A stretch of DNA of 64,000 bases from JBBQFI01 sp038237805 (GCA_038237805.1 JBBRYI010000011.1:1-64000), one strand, 5' to 3'. Positions 8,532 through 17,562 are shown, numbered from the stretch's first letter. Notes: generated by a model not told the origin, from the sequence alone. Numbers and translations are program-made.

Positions 8532-8600
8532 AATGGGGTGCGAAAATATGGCATGAATTGTCGATTGCCAATTTTCATTTGCCAACGGAATTGATTGTAG

Positions 8601-9782
8601 ATGATTACCGAAGAAGAAGCGCTTGCAAAAATTCTGAACCGGACCCCAGCGTTAGCACCGCGCACGCTCTCGATCGAGCGCGCATGTGGATGTTTCCTGG
8701 CGCATGACGTTGCTGCGCGGTTGTCCCTGCCGCTCTTCGATAATTCAGCGATGGATGGGTACGCCGTCATCGCGAAAGATTCCGCACGGAATAAGCAACT
8801 GCGTGTCGTGGGCGAACAGCCTGCCGGCCTTGATCAACGACTTCGTGTTCGGAGCGGGGAAGCCGTGCGCATTTTTACCGGCGCTCCAATTCCCTTGGGC
8901 GCGGATGCGGTCGTGATGCAGGAAGATGTGGCGCGCGCTTCCGATCAGATCGTAGTGAACGCGGGGGTTGAGGCTGGCGAGTTTATTCGACGTCGCGGGT
9001 GCGATTTGAGCGAAGGGCAGAAAATCCTCGCTGCTGGTCAGCGCCTTCGGCCAGAAAATCTCGCGCTCCTTGCCGCCCAAGGATTTGCTGAAATCGACGT
9101 CGGCGGTCTCGTGCGAACGGCAATTCTTTCCACGGGGGATGAGCTCGTGCCGCCGGGAAAACCGCTCGAGCCCGGACAACTTTACGAAAGTAATTCCGTC
9201 TTGCTGCGCGCATTGGTCGCAGGGACTGGAGCGGAAGTGGAACTCGTTTGCAGCATTCCCGACCGTGTAGAGGATTTGAAAGCAGCGCTGTCTGAGGGAT
9301 TAGAACGCGATGTGTTGATAATCAGCGGCGGCGTGTCGGTCGGCGATCGCGATCTGGTCCGGCCGCTCTTAAAAGAACTCGGCGCAGAAATCGATTTATG
9401 GAGAGTCGCCATCAAACCGGGCAAGCCATTCTTGTTCGGGCGGCGAGCGAACTGCGCCATCTTTGCTTTGCCCGGCAACCCTGTTTCGGCGTTCGTTACT
9501 TTTCTCGTTTTCGTTAGGCTGGCGATTCTCAAAATGATGGGCGCGAACGAAGAGGAGCTGCCGTTGCGCACGACGCACGCCCGCCTCAGTGCCGAGGTGA
9601 GCAATGACGGCGCTCGCACGCATTACTTCCGCGGATTATTACGTGATGAAGAGTTTAATTGCGTAGGTCGTCAGGAATCGCACGCGCTTTACGGGTTGAG
9701 TCGCTCGAACGCGCTCCTGCGCCTTGCCCCGGGGGAAAAGTTTCCTGCTGGGAGCATCGTTTCCGTGTATTTATGGAATTGA
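8601..9782 (+). CDS. moeA: Molybdopterin molybdenumtransferase MoeA
   Basis: A 393-residue protein that inserts molybdate into adenylated molybdopterin to finish the molybdenum cofactor. All MoeA landmarks are present: Asn-Ser-Ala-Met-Asp-Gly-Tyr-Ala (about 49-56), 'FTGAPIPLGADAVVMQED' (about 92-109), the central MoCF-binding stretch 'LSTGDELVPPGKPL' and 'ISGGVSVGDRD' (about 240), then 'KPGKPFLFG' and 'ALPGNPVSA'. The C-terminal domain IV is complete. No other molybdenum cofactor gene is nearby. A TCGTTAGGC copy lies in it at 9511. Confidence 0.95.
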   Translation: MITEEEALAKILNRTPALAPRTLSIERACGCFLAHDVAARLSLPLFDNSAMDGYAVIAKDSARNKQLRVVGEQPAGLDQRLRVRSGEAVRIFTGAPIPLGADAVVMQEDVARASDQIVVNAGVEAGEFIRRRGCDLSEGQKILAAGQRLRPENLALLAAQGFAEIDVGGLVRTAILSTGDELVPPGKPLEPGQLYESNSVLLRALVAGTGAEVELVCSIPDRVEDLKAALSEGLERDVLIISGGVSVGDRDLVRPLLKELGAEIDLWRVAIKPGKPFLFGRRANCAIFALPGNPVSAFVTFLVFVRLAILKMMGANEEELPLRTTHARLSAEVSNDGARTHYFRGLLRDEEFNCVGRQESHALYGLSRSNALLRLAPGEKFPAGSIVSVYLWN

Positions 9783-9828
9783 ATGAGTTGGTTGACACCC
9801 CACGCGAGCATTTTAGCTTAAGCGCGCG

Positions 9829-10323
9829 TTGAATACTTCGTTGGCCACAATTTCCACCCAATCCCCACCCGACCAAGTCCGGGCGGACGCGGAAAAATTG
9901 TCGCATATCATCATGGAGCTGCAGCGCTGCTTCGTGCTTCATCTGTGCAAAGAACTCGCTCCAGGCAACGTCTCCTTCCCCCAATTTTTTCTGCTGGCAT
10001 TTCTCGACCAAAAGGAAGTCTCGACCATGTCCGCTATCGCGCAGAAAATGGGACACACCACCGCAGCGGCAAGTGGTTTGGTGGCGCGTCTGGAAAATCT
10101 CAACTACGTCGTGCGCTCCAGTGCGCGGGAGGATCGGCGTAAAGTCATGGTTTGCATTACGCCGAAAGGAACTGCGCTCGTCCGCCGCATTCGCGAAGAC
10201 ATGGTCGGCAACCTGATGAAGGTGATGGCGCACCTGACGCCGGAAGAGCAGAAAGCATGGGTTCAAATTTACTCAAAGATTTACGGCGTTTGTCAGGCGG
10301 AACAGGCGACTGCGGGGCGGTAA
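9829..10323 (+). CDS. MarR-family transcriptional regulator
   Basis: A 164-residue winged-helix protein of MarR type. The recognition helix region 'TMSAIAQKMGHTTAAASGLVARLE' spans about residues 65-90, followed by the wing Arg-Glu-Asp-Arg-Arg-Lys-Val and the Thr-Pro-Lys-Gly helix typical of the family. The start is a TTG (9829); another TTG is 12 nt downstream and no ATG is available near. It precedes a TolC-like gene by 69 nt, so it likely controls that efflux unit. A TTGACA hexamer at 9792-9797 is a possible -35, but the -10 (around 9814) is poor. Confidence 0.88.
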   Translation: MNTSLATISTQSPPDQVRADAEKLSHIIMELQRCFVLHLCKELAPGNVSFPQFFLLAFLDQKEVSTMSAIAQKMGHTTAAASGLVARLENLNYVVRSSAREDRRKVMVCITPKGTALVRRIREDMVGNLMKVMAHLTPEEQKAWVQIYSKIYGVCQAEQATAGR

Positions 10324-10392
10324 CGGTGTTTGTTGTCAATTCCCGGCGCGCCCGCTAAATTGCGCGCTTCCGCCCGATCCTTCAAAAGAATC

Positions 10393-11934
10393 ATGCGACT
10401 CACCGGTATAAATTGTCTTGCGGCCTTCACGGTTTTGCTTTCGGCCATAAATGCGAGCGCAGGCGAGACGACCTCAACGACAACAACCACCGAATCCTAC
10501 GCTAAATCGCAGGCTGGTATTCCGCGCTTTACCCTTGATCAGGCGATCCTCACCGCGCTGCAGCGCAATCCCAGTATCATGCGCACGCGCGAAGATATTG
10601 AGCGAACCAAAGGTCTCTACATCCAGATGCGCGCGGCCATTTTGCCGCAACTCGGTGCTAACGCACAGCTCACCGATACCGATCCTCATCTGGGAAACTT
10701 CGGCTTCGCCAACGGTATTGATTTTAATACTAACGTCGGCACGGAGCGCAGCTATACCTTGCAGCTGGGAGTAACGCAGGTTGTTTTTGCCGGCGGCAGG
10801 GTCATTTCCCAGATCCGCTCGGCCGATTTTCAACGTGACAGCAGCTACTACGCATTTCGCGACACAATCGATGTGATCGTCTCTACGGTTCGGCAACAGT
10901 TTTACCTTGTGCAGCTCGATCGCGCGTTAATCGGCGTGCAGGAAGAATCAGTAAAACTTTTGGAGAGTCAGCTGCAGGACCAGCAGAATCGGTTTGAAGC
11001 GGGAACGGTTCCGCGTTTCAACGTGCTGCAGGCACAGGTCGCGCTTTCCAACCAAATTCCGCAGTTGATCACGGCGCGAAACAACTATCGCATTGCGCAG
11101 TTGCAGCTCGCCAAAACGCTCGGACTCGATTTCAATCCGCATCGAGGCGACGCCGCGCCACTCGAAGTCATTGGCGAACTAACCCAGGTCCCGCGATCGA
11201 TGCCGCTCACGGAAGCGATTACGCTTGCAAAAGAAAACAGGCCATTTCTTAAACAGCAGAAGGCGACCGTCCTCTCCAATCGTGCGCAGGTCGGCGTCGC
11301 GCGTTCCGGATTTTTTCCGCAATTTAACGCGACCGCAGCGGAGGACGTGCGGAGTTCTCCATTCACTGATAACATTCGCAAATCGCACAATGGCTACGTT
11401 TTTGGCGCGACTGGCACCTGGGCCATTTGGGATTGGGGCGCAACGTATGGCCAGGTAAAACAGGCCCGCTCGCTTCTTGAGCAATCGAAGATAACTCTCG
11501 ATGACGACGTGCGACAGGTGGAGCTGGAAGTGCAACAGGCGTTCGCGAACCTGCAACAGGGGCGTGAGCTGATTCAAAGCCAGGAAAAAAATGTCGAGCA
11601 GGCGACTGAAGCGTTGCGTCTGGCGAGCGCGCGTCTCGGCGCCGGAGCGGGAACGCAACTTGAAGTTTTGGATGCGCGCGTGCAATTGACCACCGCGCAG
11701 TCCACGCAACTTCAGGCTCTCTACACCTACAATGCAGCGGTTGCCGAATTCGACCGCGTCACCGCGACCGAAGTAAAGTATTCCGCCAGACTCGATGAAC
11801 CGTCGACGAGGAGTAAGCTGAAAACTGATGCTGCTCCTACGCCCGCGCCTAAACCAACGCCGCTGGAATTAAACGAGCCGCAGGAAACGACGCGGACCAC
11901 CACCACTTTCAAGCACTCCACGTCTGGAAAATAG
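10393..11934 (+). CDS. TolC-family outer membrane efflux protein
   Basis: A 513-residue outer membrane channel. The ATG at 10393 gives a clean signal peptide ending Ile-Asn-Ala-Ser-Ala; the open frame extends 63 nt upstream to a TTG. Two OEP repeats are visible: 'FTLDQAILTALQRNPSI' at the start of the first and 'LTEAITLAKENRPFL' at the start of the second. Long heptad-rich helices with many Gln residues (e.g. 'LQDQQNRFEAGTVPRFNVLQAQ') match the periplasmic barrel. The last ~45 residues are Pro/Thr rich and variable. No inner membrane pump or adaptor gene follows, so partners must be elsewhere. Confidence 0.92.
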   Translation: MRLTGINCLAAFTVLLSAINASAGETTSTTTTTESYAKSQAGIPRFTLDQAILTALQRNPSIMRTREDIERTKGLYIQMRAAILPQLGANAQLTDTDPHLGNFGFANGIDFNTNVGTERSYTLQLGVTQVVFAGGRVISQIRSADFQRDSSYYAFRDTIDVIVSTVRQQFYLVQLDRALIGVQEESVKLLESQLQDQQNRFEAGTVPRFNVLQAQVALSNQIPQLITARNNYRIAQLQLAKTLGLDFNPHRGDAAPLEVIGELTQVPRSMPLTEAITLAKENRPFLKQQKATVLSNRAQVGVARSGFFPQFNATAAEDVRSSPFTDNIRKSHNGYVFGATGTWAIWDWGATYGQVKQARSLLEQSKITLDDDVRQVELEVQQAFANLQQGRELIQSQEKNVEQATEALRLASARLGAGAGTQLEVLDARVQLTTAQSTQLQALYTYNAAVAEFDRVTATEVKYSARLDEPSTRSKLKTDAAPTPAPKPTPLELNEPQETTRTTTTFKHSTSGK

Positions 11935-11962
11935 CGACCTGCCGCTCGAGTACTTCCCGGCG

Positions 11963-12586
11963 TTGCGCCGCGCAGGCTGCCGTCACGCATTTGTTCGTCG
12001 CGTGCCTGGGATCGAGGTTTCATACGACAAAGCGGAAGCGCTCGCGCGTCTCGACGCCGTCCATCGGCAGATGCGTGACTCGTTAGGCCTGGGAGCGGCG
12101 GCATTTCTGACCGCACAACAAGTTCACAGCAAAAAGGTGGCGGTAATCGATTCGCCCATTTCAATCGATCGCTGCTTCGATGCTTGCGACGGGCTCGTCA
12201 CTAATCAGCGCGATGTCTGTCTCGGAATTTACGTGGCGGATTGTTGCGCCGTTTTTCTTTCCGATCCAATTCGCAGAGCCATCGGGCTGGTACATTCCGG
12301 AAAGAAAGGAACGGAACTTGGAATTGTTTCGGAGACGATCGCATTGATGGAGGAGCGCTTCGACTCCAAACCTTCCGATCTGATCGTGCAATTGAGTCCA
12401 TGCATCCGCCCGCCGCATTACGGAATCGATTTTGCGGCTGAGATTGTCAGGCAATGTCGAACCGCGGGCGTTGAAAACGTGCACGATTGCAATGTCTGCA
12501 CCGCCTGCGACCTGCAGCACTACTATTCTTATCGTGCCGAAAAAGCGCGAACCGGCCGAATGCTCGCGCTGCTCGCCCTCGACTAG
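11963..12586 (+). CDS. pgeF: PgeF/YfiH multicopper-like laccase-domain protein
   Basis: The domain is the peptidoglycan editing factor / purine nucleoside phosphorylase (laccase, DUF152) family. Metal-site residues are present: the His of Gln-Val-His-Ser, the Cys of Val-Ala-Asp-Cys-Cys and the His of Leu-Val-His-Ser-Gly. The family's His-Ala-Gly-Trp-Arg-Gly-Thr is changed here to His-Ser-Gly-Lys-Lys-Gly-Thr. The start is not settled. TTG at 11963 gives 207 residues, but the frame is open upstream and codes Asn-Ser-Asp-Leu-Pro-Leu-Glu-Tyr-Phe-Pro-Ala-Leu, which looks like family sequence. No ATG/GTG exists there, only CTG at 11924 and 11939, so it may overlap or abut tolC. Confidence 0.85.
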   Translation: MRRAGCRHAFVRRVPGIEVSYDKAEALARLDAVHRQMRDSLGLGAAAFLTAQQVHSKKVAVIDSPISIDRCFDACDGLVTNQRDVCLGIYVADCCAVFLSDPIRRAIGLVHSGKKGTELGIVSETIALMEERFDSKPSDLIVQLSPCIRPPHYGIDFAAEIVRQCRTAGVENVHDCNVCTACDLQHYYSYRAEKARTGRMLALLALD

Positions 12587-12618
12587 CCACTCACATCACC
12601 GCGTTATTGGATGCGTGT

Positions 12619-13419
12619 CTAGTCCGCGCGCTTGCGATCGTTCCCGCGATACGCGCAAATTCCGCGCTTCTTCGCGCTCGCGATAAAATCGAAAAACTCC
12701 CGCGCGACCGTACCCCAATTCTTTTCCGCTGCCCGCGCTAGCGCCTGAGTGGTGTTGAGCCCGCTCGTGTAAACCAACTTGAATGCGGCTTTGAGCTCAT
12801 CACGTTGTTCGCGCGTGAACCCGGCGCGTTTCAAGCCCACGACATTCAGTCCAATCGAGTAATTCAGCAGCGCCGCCATGATGAATGGCGGAATATCTAC
12901 GCTGAACGCGGATCCTCCCTGTGTAATCGCGAGCCGCCCGACACGAATGAACTGATGAAAGACGCATCCGCCTCCGAGAAATGCGTGATCCTGAATTTCG
13001 ACATAGCCGCCAAGAAGACAGTTGTTCGCGATAACGACGCTGCTACCAATCGTGCAGTTGTGGCCGACATGCGCGCCGACCATGAGGAAATTCTTGTCGC
13101 CAATCGTGGTCACGCTTCCCTCGGCTGTCCCGCGATGGATCGTGCAATATTCCCGGATTGTGTTGTTTTCACCAATGCGCACACCGCTCCGGGTTTGGAA
13201 ACCGAACGATAAATCTTGTGGCGCGCTTCCAATAGCCGCGCCATGTCCGATCACGTTGTGTTCACCCATTTGCACATCACCTTCAATGACGGCGTGCGAG
13301 CCAATCAGACATTTTTCTCCAACGACAACCTGCGGTCCGATGACGGAATACGCACCTATATCGGCGTTTGCCGCGATCTGCGCTTTGGGATCGATAATCG
13401 CGGTCGGATGAATGCTCAC
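12619..13419 (-). CDS. lpxA: UDP-N-acetylglucosamine acyltransferase LpxA
   Basis: A 266-residue left-handed beta-helix protein that acylates UDP-GlcNAc at O-3, the first step of lipid A synthesis, supporting an LPS-type outer membrane. Hexapeptide repeats run from residue 3 to about 185; the catalytic His is in Gly-Ala-His-Val-Gly-His-Asn. 'HQFIRVGRLAITQGGSAFSV' and the C-terminal helical part match LpxA. It overlaps radC by 4 nt on the same strand. The other lpx genes are not in this window. Confidence 0.94.
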   Translation of the reverse strand: MSIHPTAIIDPKAQIAANADIGAYSVIGPQVVVGEKCLIGSHAVIEGDVQMGEHNVIGHGAAIGSAPQDLSFGFQTRSGVRIGENNTIREYCTIHRGTAEGSVTTIGDKNFLMVGAHVGHNCTIGSSVVIANNCLLGGYVEIQDHAFLGGGCVFHQFIRVGRLAITQGGSAFSVDIPPFIMAALLNYSIGLNVVGLKRAGFTREQRDELKAAFKLVYTSGLNTTQALARAAEKNWGTVAREFFDFIASAKKRGICAYRGNDRKRAD

Positions 13420-14141
13420 AATACGCCCGCTTCCTTGAAGCTGAAGTAAGGGGCGCGGCCCTCTGCCGGCGCGCCGATGATAATGTGATCGAGCAAGCGA
13501 ATCTGCAAGAGCTCAGCCGCTTCGTTTAGACGTCTCGTTAGGCTGTGATCCGACTGACTGGGGGATGGATCGCCCGAAGGATGATTGTGCACAACGATAA
13601 CCGCAAACGCCGAAGAGATAATCGCCGGCCGAAAGACATCGCGGGGATGCGCGATACTTTCGTTGATACTGCCGAGCGACACCTCTTCAATGCGCAACAA
13701 ATTATATTTAGTGTCGAGGAGAATCACGCGCAGAGATTCCTTGTGCAGCATGCGCATTTCTGCGGCGAGGAGATCGCAAACTAATTCAGGCGAGTCGATT
13801 TTCCTGCGCGCGAGCGTTTCACGCGCCAGCCGCTGACCCAGACCGAAGGCCGCGACTAATTGCACCGCTTTTGCCGGGCCAATACCGCGAATGGCTGCGA
13901 TTTCCTTGACCGTGCAGCGACTCAGACCGCTGAGCGAACCGTACTGTGCAAGAAGTTTACGGGCAACTTCGACCGCATTCGCTCCAGGCAATCCTGTGCG
14001 GAGCAGAATTGCAATCAGTTCCGAATCGTTCAGTGCGGCCGCTCCGCGCGCGACTAGTTTTTCCCGCGGCCGTTCATCCAGCGGCATCTCGCGGATTTTT
14101 AATGGGGGAGCGGCCTTAGTGCCGCGATCGTTCTGCTTCAT
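13416..14141 (-). CDS. radC: RadC-family JAMM/MPN protein
   Basis: A 241-residue RadC/YeeS protein. The N-terminal helix-hairpin-helix part (…AIRGIGPAKAVQLVAAFGLG…, about 85-105) precedes a JAMM metalloprotease-like domain with His-Asn-His-Pro-Ser-Gly-Asp-Pro-Ser-Pro-Ser-Gln-Ser-Asp. The biochemical role of RadC is unsettled in the field. Its first ~13 codons coincide with a family C repeat (14101-14127) read in frame, so the N-terminal tail is probably repeat-derived. It is coupled to lpxA by a 4-nt overlap and holds a TCGTTAGGC word at 13535. Confidence 0.93.
   Translation of the reverse strand: MKQNDRGTKAAPPLKIREMPLDERPREKLVARGAAALNDSELIAILLRTGLPGANAVEVARKLLAQYGSLSGLSRCTVKEIAAIRGIGPAKAVQLVAAFGLGQRLARETLARRKIDSPELVCDLLAAEMRMLHKESLRVILLDTKYNLLRIEEVSLGSINESIAHPRDVFRPAIISSAFAVIVVHNHPSGDPSPSQSDHSLTRRLNEAAELLQIRLLDHIIIGAPAEGRAPYFSFKEAGVL
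14101..14127. repeat. Partial family C repeat inside radC
   Basis: Matches the inner arm of the 3063-3138 element (GGGAGCGGCCTT then GCCGCGA) at about 24 of 27 positions. It codes residues of the radC N-terminal tail. Confidence 0.5.
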
Positions 14142-14187
14142 CCGCTCTGCTTTGTCGCCCCGAAAGCTTTCGGGGTTTCCACGTTCG

Positions 14188-15249
14188 TTAGGCGTGAAAT
14201 TGATCGATCAATTCCCGCAACGCATCGCCTAACTGCAAAAGAGCATCCGTGTATGGGTTGGAAGGCAGACGATCAAGTTCGTGTTGCGCTTTACGAATCA
14301 ACTCCTGGCCAAGCTCAACTGACGCGCCCAGCGCGCCATTGTTATTTGAAGACGTTAAGAGCTGCGCAATCTCCTCGGATTTATCATCGAGTATCAACGC
14401 GCAGAAACGTTCGCGATCAATCGCCGGCGCCGATTGCAGCAGCATTAGAACTGGCAACGTCAGCTTGCCCTTGCGCAGGTCTGTCCCGAGTGTTTTGCCG
14501 GTTTCTTTTTCGCTTCCGGCGATATCCACGCAGTCATCGTAAATCTGATAAGCCGCGCCGATTTTCATTCCATATTCTTTCAGCGCCGAAATTATGGCTG
14601 GCTCAGCCCCATTAATCGTCGCGCCCAATTCGGAAGCAGCCGCGAAAAGCGACCCGGTCTTCATCTTCACGATTCGCAAATAATCTTCCGTTGCGAGATG
14701 CAAATCGAAACGATGTTGTGTTTGAATAATCTCGCCCGAGCAAACTTCGCGTGCCGCACGCGCGATGACGCGGCTGATATCCGCATTGTCGAAGTTCGTC
14801 GCCAAATTGAGCGCGTGCGCGAAAAGGCAATCGCCTAACAAGACACTGAGAGAATTCCCCCAGCGCGCATTGATCGTCGGCTGTCCACGGCGTCGTTCCG
14901 CTTCATCCATGATGTCGTCGTGCACGAGTGTGGCGAGATGAATCAATTCAACCACGACCGCGAGATCGATATGTTCCCCATTGACCGGACCTGTCGCGCC
15001 ACCGCTGAGAAGCGCGAGCATCGGCCGCAGGCGTTTGCCACGACTCCCTACCGCGTAGGAAACATAACCTTCGATGGCAGGGTCGAAGGCAGCGGCTTGT
15101 TCTGCGATGCGCGCCTCAACTTCGTCGAGTTGCGGTTGAACCAACTGAGCCACTCGGGTCAGCGGTCCTTCCGGAAGCGCGGGGGCCGCGGCCGAGTGTG
15201 TGAAAACTTCCACGCACACAGAATAAAAGGGGGCAGCCTGCGATGTCAA
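14188..15249 (-). CDS. Trans-polyprenyl diphosphate synthase (IspB-like)
   Basis: A 353-residue all-helical prenyltransferase that elongates allylic diphosphates with IPP, probably for the quinone side chain. Both aspartate-rich motifs are present: Asp-Asp-Ile-Met-Asp after Leu-Val-His (first) and Asp-Asp-Cys-Val-Asp (second). Gly-Ser-Arg-Gly-Lys-Arg-Leu-Arg-Pro precedes the first as in the family, and Gly-Lys-Leu-Thr-Leu-Pro follows the second. Chain length cannot be read safely. The TTG start at 15249 is doubtful; GTG at 15219 or 15213 would remove a poorly conserved N-terminus. The stop TAA at 14188-14190 lies in a TCGTTAGGC word. Confidence 0.9.
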   Translation of the reverse strand: MTSQAAPFYSVCVEVFTHSAAAPALPEGPLTRVAQLVQPQLDEVEARIAEQAAAFDPAIEGYVSYAVGSRGKRLRPMLALLSGGATGPVNGEHIDLAVVVELIHLATLVHDDIMDEAERRRGQPTINARWGNSLSVLLGDCLFAHALNLATNFDNADISRVIARAAREVCSGEIIQTQHRFDLHLATEDYLRIVKMKTGSLFAAASELGATINGAEPAIISALKEYGMKIGAAYQIYDDCVDIAGSEKETGKTLGTDLRKGKLTLPVLMLLQSAPAIDRERFCALILDDKSEEIAQLLTSSNNNGALGASVELGQELIRKAQHELDRLPSNPYTDALLQLGDALRELIDQFHA

Positions 15250-15288
15250 AGCTGCAGACGTGGGAAAAACAATTATTCACGGGGAAAA

Positions 15289-15951
15289 TCAACGCCGCTC
15301 AAGCCACGCCTTCTGCGCGTATTTTTGTTCCGCAATCTCCTGGGCGCGTTCGGTAATTTCATGGTTGAGCGATCGTTGCTCTGCCCCTGCGCAAAGCGCA
15401 CGCACGAAACGCTCCGCGAAATCCGACCCCAGATTTTCAAGTTGAATGCTTCCTTGTTGCAGCAGCCCGGCACGTGTGCGGCGTTGCGCCGCCCCCGCGA
15501 CTTTCCTGCCATCGATTAGAACATCGGAGCGCACCGGATTGGCGAAGCACGCATCGGAAATTTTTTGCGAAGCGGAATCGGCTAAAACCGCATTCACGCC
15601 ATTCTGAAGCAGAGCCTCGCGAATTGCGGAATGAACGTCAGAATACAAGTCGAGCGGCGAACGAACCAGGTAATGGTTCGTTGCCGGGACAACGATGGAA
15701 TAGGTCAGGTCCGTTCCGTGCAAAACGATTCCGCCGCCGGTCCAGCGCCGGACGAGCTGGCGGTCGGCCCCTGCGTCGAGCGCCTCCTTAAATTTGCCGA
15801 AATAGCCGAAGGAAACCGAAGGCCTCACCCAGCTATAAAATCGAATCGCTGCCGTGGAGGCGGTTTCGAGCAATGCTTCATCCACGGCCATATTTAACGC
15901 CGCCGACCGCGCCTCATCATAATAAACATCGAGACGATCGAACGGGCTCAC
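15289..15951 (-). CDS. Lipoate/octanoate-protein ligase family protein
   Basis: A 220-residue biotin/lipoate A/B ligase-type protein. 'NMAVDEALLETA' (about 20-31), 'RRWTGGGIVLHGTDLTYSI' (about 68-86) and 'GRKVAGAAQRR' with the conserved catalytic Lys (about 147-157) are the LplA/LipM landmarks. It could be a lipoate ligase or an octanoyltransferase; the sequence alone does not decide. It starts with GTG 9 nt after pyrF stops, so the two are likely co-transcribed. Confidence 0.88.
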   Translation of the reverse strand: MSPFDRLDVYYDEARSAALNMAVDEALLETASTAAIRFYSWVRPSVSFGYFGKFKEALDAGADRQLVRRWTGGGIVLHGTDLTYSIVVPATNHYLVRSPLDLYSDVHSAIREALLQNGVNAVLADSASQKISDACFANPVRSDVLIDGRKVAGAAQRRTRAGLLQQGSIQLENLGSDFAERFVRALCAGAEQRSLNHEITERAQEIAEQKYAQKAWLERR

Positions 15952-15959
15952 CAGATTCG

Positions 15960-16649
15960 TTAGGCGGAGATTTCGTCCAGAATTTTTCGTACGGCCTCGC
16001 GCGGGTTAGTGTGCGCCGTGATCGGTCTTCCGATTACAAGATAATCAGCGCCGCGCTCGATCGCTTCCCGTGGCGTCATGAACCGACTTTGATCATCACT
16101 CGAAGCCCAACTCGGTCGAATCCCGGGTGTAACGATAATGCTTTCGGGAAATTCCTTGCGTAATTGTTTCGCTTCATGAGGACTTGCCACGAACCCGGTA
16201 ATTCCAGTTGTCCATCCGATTTTAGAAAGCCGCCGCACTTGTTCTTCGACGCTCGACGCTACACCAGTCGAGTGCAGCGCCGCGGAATCAAGGCTGGTCA
16301 GGACAGTAACACCGAGCAGCTTCATCTTCGGCGGTTTTGCGCCAACAGCAGCCTCGATCATTGTCTGCCCACCGCTCAGGTGCACTGTTAACATTCGCAC
16401 TTCTAGTTCTCCGGCGGCTGCAACCGCACCAGCCACCGTGTTCGGAATATCGTGCAATTTCAGGTCTAGAAATACGCCCGCACCGTGTGTCGCCATCTCG
16501 CGAATTAGGTCAGGCCCGGTTGCGGTATAAAGCTGTAAACCAACTTTAAAAAAAGAGATCTGCTCACGCAATTGCGTAACAAGCTTGAGCGCTTCCGCTT
16601 TAGAAGCGACGTCGAGTGCGACGATGATTCTGTCAGCTGCCTTTGTCAT
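15960..16649 (-). CDS. pyrF: Orotidine 5'-phosphate decarboxylase
   Basis: The last step of UMP synthesis. ATG at 16649 gives 229 residues and starts at the conserved 'ADRIIVALDV'. Catalytic 'FLDLKLHDIPNTV' and the phosphate-binding 'VTPGIRPS' and Tyr-Leu-Val-Ile-Gly-Arg-Pro-Ile are present, so it is an intact PyrF. The open frame extends 81 nt further upstream but that part is repeat element (16644-16725) and should not be counted as protein. Its stop TAA lies in a TCGTTAGGC word at 15957-15965. It precedes the lipoate-type ligase. Confidence 0.95.
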   Translation of the reverse strand: MTKAADRIIVALDVASKAEALKLVTQLREQISFFKVGLQLYTATGPDLIREMATHGAGVFLDLKLHDIPNTVAGAVAAAGELEVRMLTVHLSGGQTMIEAAVGAKPPKMKLLGVTVLTSLDSAALHSTGVASSVEEQVRRLSKIGWTTGITGFVASPHEAKQLRKEFPESIIVTPGIRPSWASSDDQSRFMTPREAIERGADYLVIGRPITAHTNPREAVRKILDEISA

Positions 16650-16725
16650 GTCGAGCGGAGTCGAGACATCTCTTATCGTTAAACGAGGACGGTAAGAGAT
16701 TCCTCGACTTCGCTCGGAATGACAG
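16644..16725. repeat. Dispersed palindromic repeat, family A (two arms)
   Basis: A large imperfect inverted repeat: left arm GTCATGTCGAGCGGAGTCGA, right arm TCGACTTCGCTCGGAATGAC, separated by about 40 nt. It sits between divergent pyrF and ispE and overlaps the pyrF start codon, so it may influence both promoters or simply be a mobile palindrome. Confidence 0.75.
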
Positions 16726-16740
16726 GACAAATTGCAAACG

Positions 16741-17562
16741 ATGCAACTTCGGGCGCCTGCGAAGATAAATCTTTCATTTCGTGTCCATCATCGCCGTCCC
16801 GATGGTTTTCATGAAATCGAAACGTTGATGGCGCCAGTTTCGCTCTACGACGAAATTGTGCTTGAGCCTAACGAGTCCGGCATTCGATTTCATTGCGACG
16901 AACCCTCGCTTTTAACTGATAACCTTGTCGTGCGCGCAGCTGAATTATTTTTTAACAAGAAGAGGACGAAACCGGCGCTCAGTATCGCGCTAAAGAAGAA
17001 CATTCCTCACGGCGCCGGCCTGGGTGGGGGGAGCAGTGACGCTGCGTCCACTCTGCTTGGTTTGAACCAATTGTTTGACGCGGGTTTCTCTCGTGAAGAG
17101 CTCAGCGACCTTGCCGCGCAAATCGGTTCCGACGTACCGTTTTTTATCCATCAAAGCGCAGCGGTTTGTCGTGGGCGAGGTGAACGCGTCACGCCAACGG
17201 CGCTCAAATCACGTTTGTCGTTGTTGCTATTCAAACCGGAATTTTCAATTCCCACGCCGTGGGCTTATTCGCGTTGGGAAGATTCGCGCGAGCTTCCCAC
17301 TATTTTCTACGCCGTTCAGGAACGTGACGGTGTGCAATTCGTCAACGATCTCGAGCGGCCGGTTTTCGAGAAATTTGTTTTTCTGGCGGAAATGAAAAGA
17401 TGGCTGCAACAGCAACCCGAAGTTAGCGCGGCGTTGATGAGCGGGTCCGGTTCGACCCTTTTTGCGGTGCTTAAGAATGCAGCGGATGCGGACGCTTTAA
17501 CAAAACGCGCGCTTGTTGGGTTCGATCCGCGGCTTTGGATATGCAGTTGCGAGACGATTTGA
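16741..17562 (+). CDS. ispE: 4-diphosphocytidyl-2-C-methyl-D-erythritol kinase
   Basis: A GHMP kinase of the MEP isoprenoid pathway, 273 residues from the ATG at 16741 (a TTG 9 nt upstream adds Met-Gln-Thr). 'APAKINLSFRV' at the N-terminus, the ATP-binding 'PHGAGLGGGSSDAAS' (about 92-106) and the C-terminal Ser-Gly-Ser-Gly-Ser-Thr match IspE. Converges on sdhB with only 3 nt between the stops. A GCCTAACGA word lies at 16866. Confidence 0.94.
   Translation: MQLRAPAKINLSFRVHHRRPDGFHEIETLMAPVSLYDEIVLEPNESGIRFHCDEPSLLTDNLVVRAAELFFNKKRTKPALSIALKKNIPHGAGLGGGSSDAASTLLGLNQLFDAGFSREELSDLAAQIGSDVPFFIHQSAAVCRGRGERVTPTALKSRLSLLLFKPEFSIPTPWAYSRWEDSRELPTIFYAVQERDGVQFVNDLERPVFEKFVFLAEMKRWLQQQPEVSAALMSGSGSTLFAVLKNAADADALTKRALVGFDPRLWICSCETI

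Noticed and set aside
9792..9819. Promoter before the MarR gene
   Set aside because: TTGACA is present but the -10 is only half consistent, so it was not listed as a feature.
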